Numbered from the stretch's first letter, positions 43,868 through 53,118 are shown. The stretch is 64,000 nt of DNA from Belliella pelovolcani (GCF_900156785.1 NZ_FTOP01000016.1:1-64000), one strand, 5' to 3'. Translations and numbers: made by a program. Notes: generated by a model not told the origin, from the sequence alone.

Positions 43868-45064
43868 ATGAAATTAAAATTATTCATAACAATATTCATG
43901 ATTTTGACTTCAATGCACCAATCATTTGGACAAGAAGAATTGACCATGGATAATTTTGAGCCGACGGGTCCAGCTTATTTATTACTGGACAAAGGTCTAC
44001 AGTTTAGAATCACTGATGCAGTCAATAGTCTCTATAATTTTGACTTTGCAACAGCCGAGAGGGGTTTTAGAGTGATGGAATACCAATATCCTGACCACCC
44101 TTTGCCTTATTTCTTGATGGGGTTGAGTACTTGGTGGAAGATTGCTGTCGACTTGGAAAATAAGCGCTATGATGATGTATTCATCAAACAAATGGATAGA
44201 ACAATAGAGAAAGCAGAAAAGCTTTACAAAAAGGATCCTACAAATAAAGAAGCTGCTTTTTTCTTGTCTGGAGCATATGGTTTTCAGGGAAGACTTTATA
44301 GTGAAAGAAGAAGTTGGACCAAAGCAACATTTGCTGGTAAAAATGCCATGAAGTACTTGAATCTTAGCAAAGGAGATGATGAATTGAACCCTGAGCTATT
44401 GCTTGGAGATGCTTTATTTAATTATTTTTCTGTCTGGATTCCAGAGAATTACCCATTATTAAAACCAGTGGTGGCATTTTTCCCAAAAGGTGATAAGAAC
44501 CTTGGACTCAAACAATTGGAAGACGTGGCTCAGAATGCATTCTACGCTAGGGTAGAGGCTCAATATTTTCTATTTAGACTATATGCCTCGGAAGAAAAGC
44601 AACCTTATAAAGCACTTGCTATTACTGATTATTTGTATAATAAATTTCCCAATAACCCTTATTTTCATAGATCCCATGCCAGACACTTGTATGCCGTAGG
44701 AAGAATAGCGGAAGCAAAAGATATGTCTCTTGAAATTCTGCGTAGGATAGAGGCTGGTTGGACAGGTTATGAATCGAATGCGGGTAGATATGCAGCATTT
44801 TATATTGCTCAATACAACGAAAGAACTGGGAATAAGTCTGAAGCGAAGAAATATTATTTAAAAACCCTTTCATATGGAGAGGAGTCCGAAAGTCAAGAAA
44901 GTGGTTACTACCTATATTCCTTGATTGCTTTAGGGAAAATGGCTAATGAAGAAAAGGACAAGAAGAAAGCTAAGGATTATTTCAATAAAGTTAAGAAGTA
45001 TGCCAAGCGAAAACATCCTGCTCATAAAGAAGCTAGAGATTATATCAAAAAGAATAAACTTTAG
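43868..45064 (+). CDS. Secreted TPR-like protein
   Basis: A 398-aa exported protein with a signal peptide (about 1-21, ending QSFGQ). The mature part is all-helical with degenerate tetratricopeptide repeats (for example YNFDFATAERGFRVMEYQYP, GRIAEAKDMSLEILRR), ending in a Lys-rich helix (KKAKDYFNKVKKYAKRKHP). Such proteins are common in Cytophagales as periplasmic scaffolds; function is unknown. It is divergent from the membrane-protein gene at 43788 and transcribed alone. Confidence 0.75.
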   Translation: MKLKLFITIFMILTSMHQSFGQEELTMDNFEPTGPAYLLLDKGLQFRITDAVNSLYNFDFATAERGFRVMEYQYPDHPLPYFLMGLSTWWKIAVDLENKRYDDVFIKQMDRTIEKAEKLYKKDPTNKEAAFFLSGAYGFQGRLYSERRSWTKATFAGKNAMKYLNLSKGDDELNPELLLGDALFNYFSVWIPENYPLLKPVVAFFPKGDKNLGLKQLEDVAQNAFYARVEAQYFLFRLYASEEKQPYKALAITDYLYNKFPNNPYFHRSHARHLYAVGRIAEAKDMSLEILRRIEAGWTGYESNAGRYAAFYIAQYNERTGNKSEAKKYYLKTLSYGEESESQESGYYLYSLIALGKMANEEKDKKKAKDYFNKVKKYAKRKHPAHKEARDYIKKNKL

Positions 45065-45110
45065 TCAAATTATCTCGTAGTAGAAGGGGTGGAATCAGGA
45101 GATAATTTGA
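45065..45110 (+). terminator. Possible hairpin terminator after the TPR gene
   Basis: TCAAATTATCTC (45065-45076) and GAGATAATTTGA (45099-45110) form a perfect 12-bp stem with a 22-nt loop, followed by ATATTTTC. The T-tract is weak. Confidence 0.4.
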
Positions 45111-45235
45111 ATATTTTCAATTACTTAATAAAAATCAATCGATTTATTCTATCAAAATAGGTTAAGAAATAACAATATTTTGTATTAACGGTCGTTTTTT
45201 GTTGAGTTTGTGTTTAAAATAAATTCAAATTATAT

Positions 45236-45243
45236 TAACTTTG
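45236..45243 (+). promoter_or_regulatory. -7 promoter box for the Lrp-type regulator
   Basis: TAACTTTG (exact TAnnTTTG), 32 nt before ATG 45276. It lies past an alternative start at 45210, which supports the later start. Confidence 0.55.
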
Positions 45244-45275
45244 TGCCACATAAAATTTTGCAAATTCTTTATAAT

Positions 45276-45758
45276 ATGGATAACAGCGTAAGAGTAAAAT
45301 TCGACAAAATAGACAGAAAGATCTTAGAGATTCTTCAAGCTAACGCTAAAATCACCAATGCACAGCTTTCGAAGGATATAGGATTGTCTCCAGCGCCAAC
45401 TTTGGAAAGAGTAAAAAAATTAGAGCAATCAGGTATTATCAAAAGTTATCATGCTAAGCTTGATCCAGAAAGAATTGGACTTGGTGTGAGCACTTTTGTT
45501 TTGGTGAGCTTAATAGGTCACAATAAAGGAAACATCGATGCTTTCATGAAAGAAATCAATGACATCCAAGAAGTGATCGAATGTCATCACATCACTGGTA
45601 CAGGTGACTTTATTCTAAAAATTATTGCTAAAGACATCACAGCATATCAGAAATTGATGTTGGAAAAAGTAAGTGAAATCAAAGAAGTGGATTCGATGCA
45701 GTCTATGGTGATTTTGTCTACTTTCAAGGATAGCAAAGTACTTCCTATTCCAGCCTAA
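45276..45758 (+). CDS. Lrp/AsnC-family transcriptional regulator
   Basis: A 160-aa regulator from ATG at 45276. The N-terminal winged helix (about 8-60) holds the IDRKILEILQANAKITNAQL and LSPAPTLERVKKLEQSG blocks; the C-terminal RAM ligand domain (about 70-150) includes the VIECHHITGTGDF motif. It would sense an amino acid and bind DNA as a dimer or octamer. A terminator follows at 45784 and the NUDIX gene has its own promoter, so it is a single-gene unit. Targets are unknown. Confidence 0.93.
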   Translation: MDNSVRVKFDKIDRKILEILQANAKITNAQLSKDIGLSPAPTLERVKKLEQSGIIKSYHAKLDPERIGLGVSTFVLVSLIGHNKGNIDAFMKEINDIQEVIECHHITGTGDFILKIIAKDITAYQKLMLEKVSEIKEVDSMQSMVILSTFKDSKVLPIPA

Positions 45759-45783
45759 TCTTATAGATTTACTATCTCAATTT

Positions 45784-45812
45784 GGGAGGCTAGCGATAGT
45801 CTCCCTTTTTTA
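45784..45812 (+). terminator. Terminator of the Lrp-type gene
   Basis: GGGAGGCTA (45784-45792) pairs with TAGTCTCCC (45797-45805), one G-U pair, GCGA tetraloop, then TTTTTTA. Confidence 0.88.
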
Positions 45813-45816
45813 TTTC

Positions 45817-45824
45817 TACTTTTG
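45817..45824 (+). promoter_or_regulatory. -7 promoter box only 5 nt before the NUDIX start codon
   Basis: TACTTTTG (exact TAnnTTTG) directly follows the Lrp terminator and ends five bases before ATG 45830, implying a leaderless or nearly leaderless mRNA. Confidence 0.5.
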
Positions 45825-45829
45825 TAATT

Positions 45830-46369
45830 ATGGAAAATCCTTGGACCACTAAATCGATCAAAGTAGTCTATGACAACCCGTGGATCAGTGTCAGTCATAG
45901 AGAAGTGATTACGCCGAATCAGACGGAAGGAATCTACGGTAAAGTTCACTTTAAAAACAAAGCGATCGGAATAATTCCTGTAGATCAACATGGGAATACT
46001 TGGCTCGTTGGTCAATACAGATATATCATTGATACGTATTCTTGGGAAATTCCAATGGGAGGTGGTTTGATTGATCATGACCTTTTGGAAGCAGCCAAGC
46101 GAGAGCTTCAAGAAGAGACTGGTTTGAAGGCAATGAAATGGACGCAATTATTGAGGATCCATACTTCTAATTCAGTTACAGACGAAGAGGGCTATGTTTT
46201 TTTGGCAGAAATGCTTGAAGAAGGAGAGACGAGTTTCGATCCTACAGAAAAGCTAGAAATCAGAAAATTACCTTTAAAGGAAGCTTTAGCAATGGTGATG
46301 CAGGGTGAAATAACTGATGCGATTTCCATAGCTGGGCTTCTTAAAGTTGCAAAATTGTTGAATATTTGA
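45830..46369 (+). CDS. NUDIX hydrolase (ADP-ribose pyrophosphatase-like)
   Basis: A 179-aa NUDIX protein. The Nudix helix is GGGLIDHDLLEAAKRELQEE followed by TGL; the metal-binding REL-x-EE core is intact, while the first conserved Glu of the box is His in this protein. Upstream blocks (WLVGQYRYIIDTYSWEIPMG) match the ADP-ribose/nucleotide-sugar group. Substrate probably ADP-ribose or similar; this is inference. The MATE gene starts 28 nt downstream, so the two are likely co-transcribed. Confidence 0.9.
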   Translation: MENPWTTKSIKVVYDNPWISVSHREVITPNQTEGIYGKVHFKNKAIGIIPVDQHGNTWLVGQYRYIIDTYSWEIPMGGGLIDHDLLEAAKRELQEETGLKAMKWTQLLRIHTSNSVTDEEGYVFLAEMLEEGETSFDPTEKLEIRKLPLKEALAMVMQGEITDAISIAGLLKVAKLLNI

Positions 46370-46397
46370 CCTTTCATATCTCGCTTATTAAGCTATC

Positions 46398-47762
46398 ATG
46401 TCTCAGTTCAATTTCAAAGATCATTTTTCCAAAACGTTTACACTGGCCTATCCAGTCATGTTGAGTCAACTTGGACAGGTGTTGGTAGGTGTTGCTGACT
46501 CTATGATGGTGGGTAGGCTAGGTGCTGAACCGCTTGCTGCAGCTTCCTTGGCGAACAGTATTTTCTTTGTAGTACTGATGTTTGGTATAGGAGTTTCTAT
46601 GGCCATCACGCCTCTAGTAGCAATGGCTGACGGTAAGAATAAAAGCAATAAAATTGGAAGACTTTTTAGACATGCCTTCTCGATCAATATGGCTACTGGG
46701 ACCTTCTTGTTTTTGTTGATTATCCTCTTCTCGCCAATGTTGAATTATATGAATCAGCCCTCAGAGGTTGTTCGTTTAGCAATTCCATATTTGGCGATCA
46801 TTACACTTTCTATTTTACCATTTATGTTTTTTCAGACTTTCAAGCAGTTTGCTGAAGGACTCTCTCAGACCAAACAAGCCATGTATATCACTTTGATTTG
46901 TAATGGGTTGAATGTTTTTTTAAACTGGGTATTCATTTATGGAAATCTAGGGTTTCCAGCTATGGGCTTAAATGGAGCAGGTTGGGCGACTTTAATTTCG
47001 AGGGTAATAATGGGTGGCATCATAGCCTATTATGTATTGAAGTCTAGGAGATATAAGTTGTTTGATCTTGGTTTCAAGATCAAAAGATTTTCATTTCCGA
47101 TGGTTTCCAAAATGATTCGAATTGGTGTACCTACTGGTTTCCAGTATATCTTTGAAGTGGGGGCTTTCAGTACAGCGGCGATTATGATGGGCTGGATTGG
47201 AGTTTCCGCTCTAGCAGCACATCAGATTGCGATCAACCTAGCATCTATCAGCTATATGATGGCTTCAGGGCTTTCTGCTGCAGCCATGGTAAGGGTAGGG
47301 AACCAACTGGGTAGAAATGATATTCATACACTCAGATCTGCTGGTTTCACAGTGTTTGCAATGGCAGCTTTATTTATGCTGGTATCTGCAGTGATTTTTA
47401 TAGTTTTAAGGGAATTCTTGCCTTCCCTTTACATAGATGATGATGTGGTTATTCACATGAGCGCCAGTTTGCTTGTGATTGCTGGGTTTTTTCAGCTTTC
47501 AGATGGGATTCAGGTAGTTGGTTTGGGTGCTTTGAGAGGGATGGCTGATGTCAAAGTTCCTACTATTGTGACTTTGATTGCCTATTGGGTAATCGGTTTA
47601 CCATTAGGTTATTTTTTTGCTTTCAACTTGGGTCTTCAAGAAAAAGGAATTTGGTATGGCCTATTAATAGGACTTTCAGTAACTGGCGCAATGTTATTAT
47701 ATAGATTCCATGCACTTAGCGCTAATTTGCTTCAAAAGCAGCATAGTGCCCGGGCCTTTTAG
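46398..47762 (+). CDS. MATE-family efflux transporter
   Basis: A 454-aa inner-membrane protein with 12 helices in two homologous halves. The family start (YPVMLSQLGQVLVGVADSMMVGRLGAEPLAAASLA) and the equivalent second-half segment (GVPTGFQYIFEVGAFSTAAI) are clear. It is expected to export drugs or metabolites using Na+ or H+. It sits 28 nt after the NUDIX gene. Confidence 0.92.
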   Translation: MSQFNFKDHFSKTFTLAYPVMLSQLGQVLVGVADSMMVGRLGAEPLAAASLANSIFFVVLMFGIGVSMAITPLVAMADGKNKSNKIGRLFRHAFSINMATGTFLFLLIILFSPMLNYMNQPSEVVRLAIPYLAIITLSILPFMFFQTFKQFAEGLSQTKQAMYITLICNGLNVFLNWVFIYGNLGFPAMGLNGAGWATLISRVIMGGIIAYYVLKSRRYKLFDLGFKIKRFSFPMVSKMIRIGVPTGFQYIFEVGAFSTAAIMMGWIGVSALAAHQIAINLASISYMMASGLSAAAMVRVGNQLGRNDIHTLRSAGFTVFAMAALFMLVSAVIFIVLREFLPSLYIDDDVVIHMSASLLVIAGFFQLSDGIQVVGLGALRGMADVKVPTIVTLIAYWVIGLPLGYFFAFNLGLQEKGIWYGLLIGLSVTGAMLLYRFHALSANLLQKQHSARAF

Positions 47763-47856
47763 CTTTTTCAATATACTATCAGTCATCTCAAATAAACTTT
47801 CTTTCGGGGTAGGTTAGCATTTTCCTTCATTACTTTATATTTTCAAATCAAAAAGA

Positions 47857-48408
47857 ATGGTGGAAGCAAAAACCTCAAGTTTTTCAAGAGTCACAATGAC
47901 AGAATTGATGATTCCCGCTTATGCAAATTTTGGAGGGAAGATTCATGGTGGGATTTTACTATCCTTGATGGATAAGGTGGCCTATGCAGCTGCATCCAAG
48001 CATAGCGGAGCCTATTGCGTGACTGTATCTGTGGATACAGTGGATTTTTTACAACCTGTGGAAGTCGGGGAATTGGTCTCTTTGATGGCATCTGTAAACT
48101 ATGTTGGAAACAGTTCGATGGTCATCGGGATCAAAGTGATTTCTGAAAATGTAAAAACCGGCCAAGTTAAGCATACCAATACCTGTTATTTTACTATGGT
48201 TGCCAAAGGAGAAGACGATAGACCTTCTATGGTTCCGAAATTGATTTTAGAAAATAAAACTGATGTTCGCAGGTTTGTAGAAGCGATTTTCAGAAAACGA
48301 TTCAAGAAAGATTATGAATCGAACTTAAAGCAAATAAAAAAATCTTGGGATAAACAAGAAATAGCCACCTTATTGGCTTCTGAAAGATGTATCAATCAAT
48401 CCAAATAA
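47857..48408 (+). CDS. Acyl-CoA thioesterase (hotdog fold)
   Basis: A 183-aa single-hotdog thioesterase of the YciA/BACH group. The active-site helix region is GKIHGGILLSLMDKVAYAAA with its conserved His-Gly-Gly and Asp; VSVDTVDFLQPVEVGELV and VNYVGNSSMVIGIKV follow as the hotdog strands. A basic C-terminal extension (about 140-183) is longer than usual. The M24 peptidase gene begins 2 nt after its stop, so the two are an operon. Confidence 0.88.
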   Translation: MVEAKTSSFSRVTMTELMIPAYANFGGKIHGGILLSLMDKVAYAAASKHSGAYCVTVSVDTVDFLQPVEVGELVSLMASVNYVGNSSMVIGIKVISENVKTGQVKHTNTCYFTMVAKGEDDRPSMVPKLILENKTDVRRFVEAIFRKRFKKDYESNLKQIKKSWDKQEIATLLASERCINQSK

Positions 48409-48410
48409 AC

Positions 48411-49763
48411 ATGAAGCAACTCTTACTTAATTTTATCATTTTGTTGGTTTTGAGTCCTTTAGTCTTTGCTCAAAGTCCAGCTATCCTTACTCAAAGAGCC
48501 CAAGCAACTGTTGTTGATCAATGGCTTGAAGAGCGTATTCAAACCGTTTTGCCTCAAATCATGGAGCGTGAGGGAATTGATATGTGGCTGATCATCTCTA
48601 GGGAGTATAATGAAGATCCTGTCATCAGGACATTTTTACCAGCAACTTGGTTTGCCGCGCGAAGGAGAACCATGCTATTGATGTATAAAGCTCCAGGAAG
48701 CAGTCAAGTAGAAGCGCTAGCAGTAGCTAGATATGATGTGGGGAAATCCTTCAAAAAGGCTTGGGATCCAGATACGGAACCCGATCAGTGGAAGGCTTTA
48801 GCTCAATTAATTGAGGAGAGAAACCCCCGAAAGCTTGCGCTCAATATTGCCGACAACTATGGTCATGCTGATGGATTGACAGTGACAGATCACGAGCAAC
48901 TCAAGAAATATCTTAGCCAAGCCACCATGTCGAAAGTCGTGTCTGGAGAAAGATTATCTGTGGGATGGTTAGAGACCAGAACTCCATCTGAAATGGCGAC
49001 TTACAAGCATTTGCAAACCATAGCCAATAGTATAATTTCTGATGGATTATCAGAAAAGGTAATCACACCAGGCGTGACTACCACAGATGATGTGGTATGG
49101 TGGTATAGAGAAAGGATTAAGGAGTTGAAGCTTGATACTTGGTTTCAGCCTACAGTGGATATTCAGCGTCCTGATCCAGAATCCAAAGAGCATCTAAGGT
49201 CATTTGCCGTTAGGCCAGAATCTCAAGTGATTATGCCTGGAGACCTGCTACATATTGATTTTGGGATTACATACCTTAGGCTCAATACAGATACGCAACA
49301 ACTAGCCTATGTACTCAAGCCTGACGAAAAAGAAGTCCCAAAATACCTCAATGATGCATTTAAAGTGGGAAATAGGCTGCAAGATATCCTGACTTCTCAA
49401 TTTATCACAGGTAGAACAGGGAATGAAATTTTGAAGGCCACCAGAAACATTATGGAGAAGGAGGGGATTAAGGGAAGTATCTATTCACATCCCTTGGGTT
49501 ATCATGGCCATGCTTCCGGCCCTAGCATTGGAATGTGGGATAATCAAGGTGATACCAAAGGGGCCGGTGACTATCCATTATTCCCGAACACAGCCTATGC
49601 TATTGAGCTTAATGCAGTGGTATTCGTAAAGGAATGGAATAAGGAAGTCAGAATTATGTTAGAGGAAGGAGCCTTTTTTGATGGAGAAAAAGTCACCTAT
49701 TTAGATGGACGCCAAAAAGAAATTATGGCGATACCTAGGCATCGAAATTATCTTGGGAATTAA
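48411..49763 (+). CDS. Exported M24-family metallopeptidase (Xaa-Pro aminopeptidase-like)
   Basis: A 450-aa protein read from ATG at 48411, 2 nt after the thioesterase stop; this start gives a signal peptide (MKQLLLNFIILLVLSPLVFA). The N-terminal creatinase-like domain is followed by the pita-bread catalytic domain (from about 200) with likely metal ligands in HIDFG, NTDTQQ, the YHGHASGPSIG His, the ELN Glu and LEEGAF Glu. It would cleave N-terminal residues before Pro in the periplasm. The terminator at 49779 closes the unit. Confidence 0.88.
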   Translation: MKQLLLNFIILLVLSPLVFAQSPAILTQRAQATVVDQWLEERIQTVLPQIMEREGIDMWLIISREYNEDPVIRTFLPATWFAARRRTMLLMYKAPGSSQVEALAVARYDVGKSFKKAWDPDTEPDQWKALAQLIEERNPRKLALNIADNYGHADGLTVTDHEQLKKYLSQATMSKVVSGERLSVGWLETRTPSEMATYKHLQTIANSIISDGLSEKVITPGVTTTDDVVWWYRERIKELKLDTWFQPTVDIQRPDPESKEHLRSFAVRPESQVIMPGDLLHIDFGITYLRLNTDTQQLAYVLKPDEKEVPKYLNDAFKVGNRLQDILTSQFITGRTGNEILKATRNIMEKEGIKGSIYSHPLGYHGHASGPSIGMWDNQGDTKGAGDYPLFPNTAYAIELNAVVFVKEWNKEVRIMLEEGAFFDGEKVTYLDGRQKEIMAIPRHRNYLGN

Positions 49764-50489
49764 TTAATTTTTGATAGGAAAGGCATCTTTAAAAGGTGCC
49801 TTTTTTGCTTCTTTTTCAATCTGCATCATCATGCCATTGATTACAAAATAATGACCTATCACATAGAATATCATTACCAAAGCAAGTGTGAAATTCCTAG
49901 TAAAAAATAAGTCGTCACCCATCAATGCATCACTCATAAAGAATGAAAAAACTCCCATCAATGTCACAGTATAACTTTTTTTAGAAACATAAAACCTTCT
50001 ATTGAGTGCAAAGATGATCGTGAAGACTGTTACCAAGGCATAGATTACCCCGGGAACTACAAAATCTCCAAGTGAAGGATAAACAAACCCTGTAGCCGAA
50101 AGTGTAATGATTAATGCCAAAGCTTCAGGCCATCTTTGTTTCCATGAAATGATTTTTTTGTTTTTATGCTTGATAGAAATAGCATACAAAACTCCGTAGC
50201 TAGCTTGAGCGATGATGAAAGTGCAAATTCCCAGAAGTTTGAATAAGGCCTCTTCTAAAGTAATCATCAAAAATATATCTCCTAAAAAGGAAAAAAAGGT
50301 AGCTACCATGAGTAGCGGAATCAAAGGATGCTGTATTTCTTTGAATTTCAGAAATAAAAAAACAAGCAAAACTGGAACGATCAAGGGTTTGGTGACATAA
50401 AATCCTATGTTGAGATCCATGAAAAGAAAACTAATGCTTACTGCCGAGACAATTATAAATATTGTATTGTAAAGCTTATTTCCTTTCAT
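49764..50489 (-). CDS. Lysoplasmalogenase (YhhN/TMEM86 family)
   Basis: A 241-aa inner-membrane protein with eight hydrophobic helices of the YhhN family, whose studied members hydrolyse the vinyl-ether bond of lysoplasmalogens. Family blocks seen: FFSFLGDIFLM (helix 3) and FFMSDALMGDDLFF, both with conserved Asp. Its stop abuts the M24 stop, and the last 14 codons overlap the convergent gene's terminator. Confidence 0.82.
   Translation of the reverse strand: MKGNKLYNTIFIIVSAVSISFLFMDLNIGFYVTKPLIVPVLLVFLFLKFKEIQHPLIPLLMVATFFSFLGDIFLMITLEEALFKLLGICTFIIAQASYGVLYAISIKHKNKKIISWKQRWPEALALIITLSATGFVYPSLGDFVVPGVIYALVTVFTIIFALNRRFYVSKKSYTVTLMGVFSFFMSDALMGDDLFFTRNFTLALVMIFYVIGHYFVINGMMMQIEKEAKKAPFKDAFPIKN
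49779..49803 (+). terminator. Terminator of the M24 gene inside the lysoplasmalogenase 3' end
   Basis: AAAGGCATCTT (49779-49789) pairs with AAGGTGCCTTT (49793-49803) with one G-U pair and a 3-nt loop, then TTT. It lies within the last codons of the convergent gene. Confidence 0.75.
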
Positions 50490-50683
50490 TTTTTGACCTA
50501 AAATCCCCTTGATTCAAAAGCAATTTAGACGAAAAAAAACAAAATAAAATACTAGGTACTAATGAATTAAATTAGAAAAATTCTTTCATAACTCTAAGGT
50601 TTTAAAGTGTTAAAAGTCAGGGCTATGATCTGAATTTTTATATTATTTCATCAAAAAATTTAAACCTACCTATTTATTTAATT

Positions 50684-51880
50684 TTATAAAGAAATATTTT
50701 GATTTTTTGGTATTGTAAGCAGATAAATAAAAGCCAATAATGAAGTGATAGTGCCGAGAGAAAAAACTAGAAAAAAGTTCTCTACTTTATTTTGAAAAAC
50801 AAAACCAGAGGTAATTGCTCCAATTCCTATACCTGCTTCTAATGCAATATACATTGTTGCTAAAGCACGTCCTCGAAACTTATCAAGTGACAAGTCAATT
50901 GTCCATGCTGAAATAGTAGGTGAGTTCATACCTACAGAAGCTCCAAAGATTACTCCGCCAAATAAAAGCATCAACTTAGTATCTGCTAAAGCTATAATCA
51001 GCATTGCAAGTGCCATGGAAAGAGTTGCCACTTTCATAACTGGAATTCGTCCATATTTATCAGAGGCTTTGCCTGCTATGATTCTTATTCCTAAAGATGA
51101 TAAGGTGAACACCGCAAAGAAAAGACCTTTATTTTTGATGCCAAGATATTCCGAATAATCTGGGATGATGGTTAGCACCACACCAAATGAAAATACAGTC
51201 AGAAATAAAACCAACGAGGGAGGCAGCACCCTATTCTCTATAATTTCATGTCTTTGTAGTTTAAAATGATGCAAAGCTAGCGTCTCTTTTTCTTGCAAAG
51301 TTTCCTTCAATCTTAGAATAATCAGTATTGATAATATTGCTGTGGCAGCAGAAGCATAAAATAATGGATTGATACCATATTCAGCAGCAATGTATCCACC
51401 AGCTGCTGGTCCTGCAGCCATCCCAAGGGAACCGAATAAAGACTGAATACCCATAGCTTCTCCACGTCGATTGAATGGCACAATGTCAGCTACGAATGCT
51501 GAAGTACCAGTAGGGGTGAAGCCAGTTGAAAATCCATGGATAAATCTCAAAAGTAAAAACCCAGCTACGGATGTGATGACAGGGTAAAGCATACTGATAA
51601 CAAAGCATACAATTGCTCCAAAGACCATAACGGGAATTCTACCAATTTTGTCAGCTAACTTCCCACTAAAAGGCCTAGATAATCCAGCAGTTAGGGTGAA
51701 TAAGGAAATGATCAATCCTTTGTAATCTTCTCCACCTAGTGAACTGAGATAGGAGGGAAGCTCTGGGATGATCATATTGAAGCTAGCAAAAAACAAAAAA
51801 GAACTCAGGCAGAGAACGAAAAAATTCAATGTAAAAAAGGGTGGGAGTATGCGATTTAATTTTCCCGAAGTTCTAGACAT
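50684..51880 (-). CDS. MFS transporter
   Basis: A 398-aa inner-membrane protein with 12 helices. The MFS motif A is seen in both halves: GKLADKIGRIPVM (loop 2-3) and GKASDKYGRIPVM (loop 8-9). The FFLASFNMIIPELPSYL-type start resembles drug-efflux members. Substrate is unknown. It lies 21 nt past the prfB terminator on the same strand, so it is either read through from prfB or has a promoter I do not recognise. Confidence 0.9.
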   Translation of the reverse strand: MSRTSGKLNRILPPFFTLNFFVLCLSSFLFFASFNMIIPELPSYLSSLGGEDYKGLIISLFTLTAGLSRPFSGKLADKIGRIPVMVFGAIVCFVISMLYPVITSVAGFLLLRFIHGFSTGFTPTGTSAFVADIVPFNRRGEAMGIQSLFGSLGMAAGPAAGGYIAAEYGINPLFYASAATAILSILIILRLKETLQEKETLALHHFKLQRHEIIENRVLPPSLVLFLTVFSFGVVLTIIPDYSEYLGIKNKGLFFAVFTLSSLGIRIIAGKASDKYGRIPVMKVATLSMALAMLIIALADTKLMLLFGGVIFGASVGMNSPTISAWTIDLSLDKFRGRALATMYIALEAGIGIGAITSGFVFQNKVENFFLVFSLGTITSLLAFIYLLTIPKNQNISL

Positions 51881-51901
51881 ACCTTATTGGCTATGATCAA
51901 A

Positions 51902-51941
51902 AAACCTCCCGACATGAAAAAGGTTTTCTTTCGGGAGGTTT
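51902..51941 (-). terminator. Terminator of prfB
   Basis: AAACCTCCCGA (51902-51912) pairs perfectly with TCGGGAGGTTT (51931-51941), 18-nt loop; on the minus strand it ends in TTTTTTG. Confidence 0.82.
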
Positions 51942-51955
51942 ACAAATGGGTAATA

Positions 51956-53057
51956 TTATTCTTTATTTGCTTCTTCTTCGTTTTGAGCGAGTAGAAATGC
52001 CTTGATGAATTCATTCAGCCCTCCATCTAAGACAGCTTGCGCATCAGATGTTTCATGACCAGTTCTTGCATCTTTCACCAGCTTATATGGGTGAAGAACA
52101 TAGTTTCTGATCTGAGACCCAAAGTCGATTTTCATTTTTCCTGACTCGATCTTAGCTCTTTCTGCATTTCGCTTTTCCATCTCTAATTGGTAGAGTCTAG
52201 ACTTCAACATCTGCATGGCTTTTTCTCTGTTAGCGAGTTGAGATCTTTCGATTTGGCAGACTACAACGATTCCGGTAGGCTTATGTGTCAATTGTACCTT
52301 GGTTTCTACCTTGTTGACATTTTGGCCACCCGCACCACCAGATCTCGAGGTGTGTAATTCTACATCAGAAGGATTGATTTCGATCTCAATAGTGTCATCA
52401 ATCACAGGGTATACATATACTGAAGCAAAAGAAGTATGACGCCTTCCACTACTGTCAAACGGTGATATCCTCACCAAACGGTGGACACCAATTTCCGACT
52501 TGAGAAAACCATAGGCCAGTGGACCATCAAACTCTAGCGTCACAGACTTGATTCCAGCAACTTCACCTTCTTGAAGATCTACTTCTCTGACTTTATAGCC
52601 ATTCTTTTCTCCCCACATGATGTACATTCTCATCAAGATGGAAGCCCAGTCATTACTCTCGGTACCTCCAGCACCTGGGTTGATTTCCATCAAGGCGCTG
52701 AGCTGATCTTCCTCGCTGCTGAGCATTTTCTTCAGCTCGAGATCTTCTACCTCCTTGAGAACCCGACTGTATTCAGATTTGAGTTCCTCTTCAGATACTT
52801 CTTCCATAGAGTAAAACTCATATAATACATCCAAATCCTGAATACCTGTTTCTATTTTTTCATAAGAGTTGGTCCAGGACTTCTTGCTTTGGATTACTTT
52901 CATTGTTTTTTCGGCTTCTTCTGGATCGTTCCAAAAGTCAGCCTGGGCAGAAACTGCCTCTAAATCTTCTATTTCTACTTTCTTACGATCGTAGTCAAAG
53001 ATACCTCCTCAAAGCCGAAACGCGGGCTTTCAAGTCTTTCAACTGGTCTGATGTCAT
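51956..53057 (-). CDS. prfB: Peptide chain release factor 2, with programmed +1 frameshift
   Basis: RF2 recognises UAA and UGA stop codons. The gene starts at ATG 53055-53057 with 20 codons ([20 protein letters not shown]) followed by an in-frame TGA at 52995-52997. Skipping one base to GAC continues as [27 protein letters not shown] into the main reading frame, giving 366 aa, the normal RF2 length. The anticodon-like motif SPF (ISPFDSS) and the GGQ motif ([10 protein letters not shown]) that triggers hydrolysis are present. An apparent start at 52903 (ATG) is internal. In cells this autoregulates: low RF2 allows more frameshifting. A terminator follows. Confidence 0.94.
52994..53009 (-). promoter_or_regulatory. 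prfB frameshift signal
   Basis: The minus strand reads AGGAGG TAT CTT TGA C: a strong internal Shine-Dalgarno-like AGGAGG, 3-nt spacer, CTT slippery codon, UGA stop and following C. This is the canonical RF2 autoregulatory site (E. coli reads AGGGGG TAT CTT TGA C). Confidence 0.95.
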
Positions 53058-53118
53058 AATTTATTTAGTTTTTGGAGGGGCAAAAATCGGAAAAATATCA
53101 CTCTAAACCTATTCCTTT

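Noticed and set aside
43789-43947. Upstream extension of the membrane protein gene at 43141
   Set aside because: It would overlap the divergent gene's start and its promoter and adds an unconserved-looking stretch.
52903-52903. ATG at 52903 as the prfB start
   Set aside because: The upstream frameshift site and coding sequence restore the normal RF2 N-terminus; this Met is internal.
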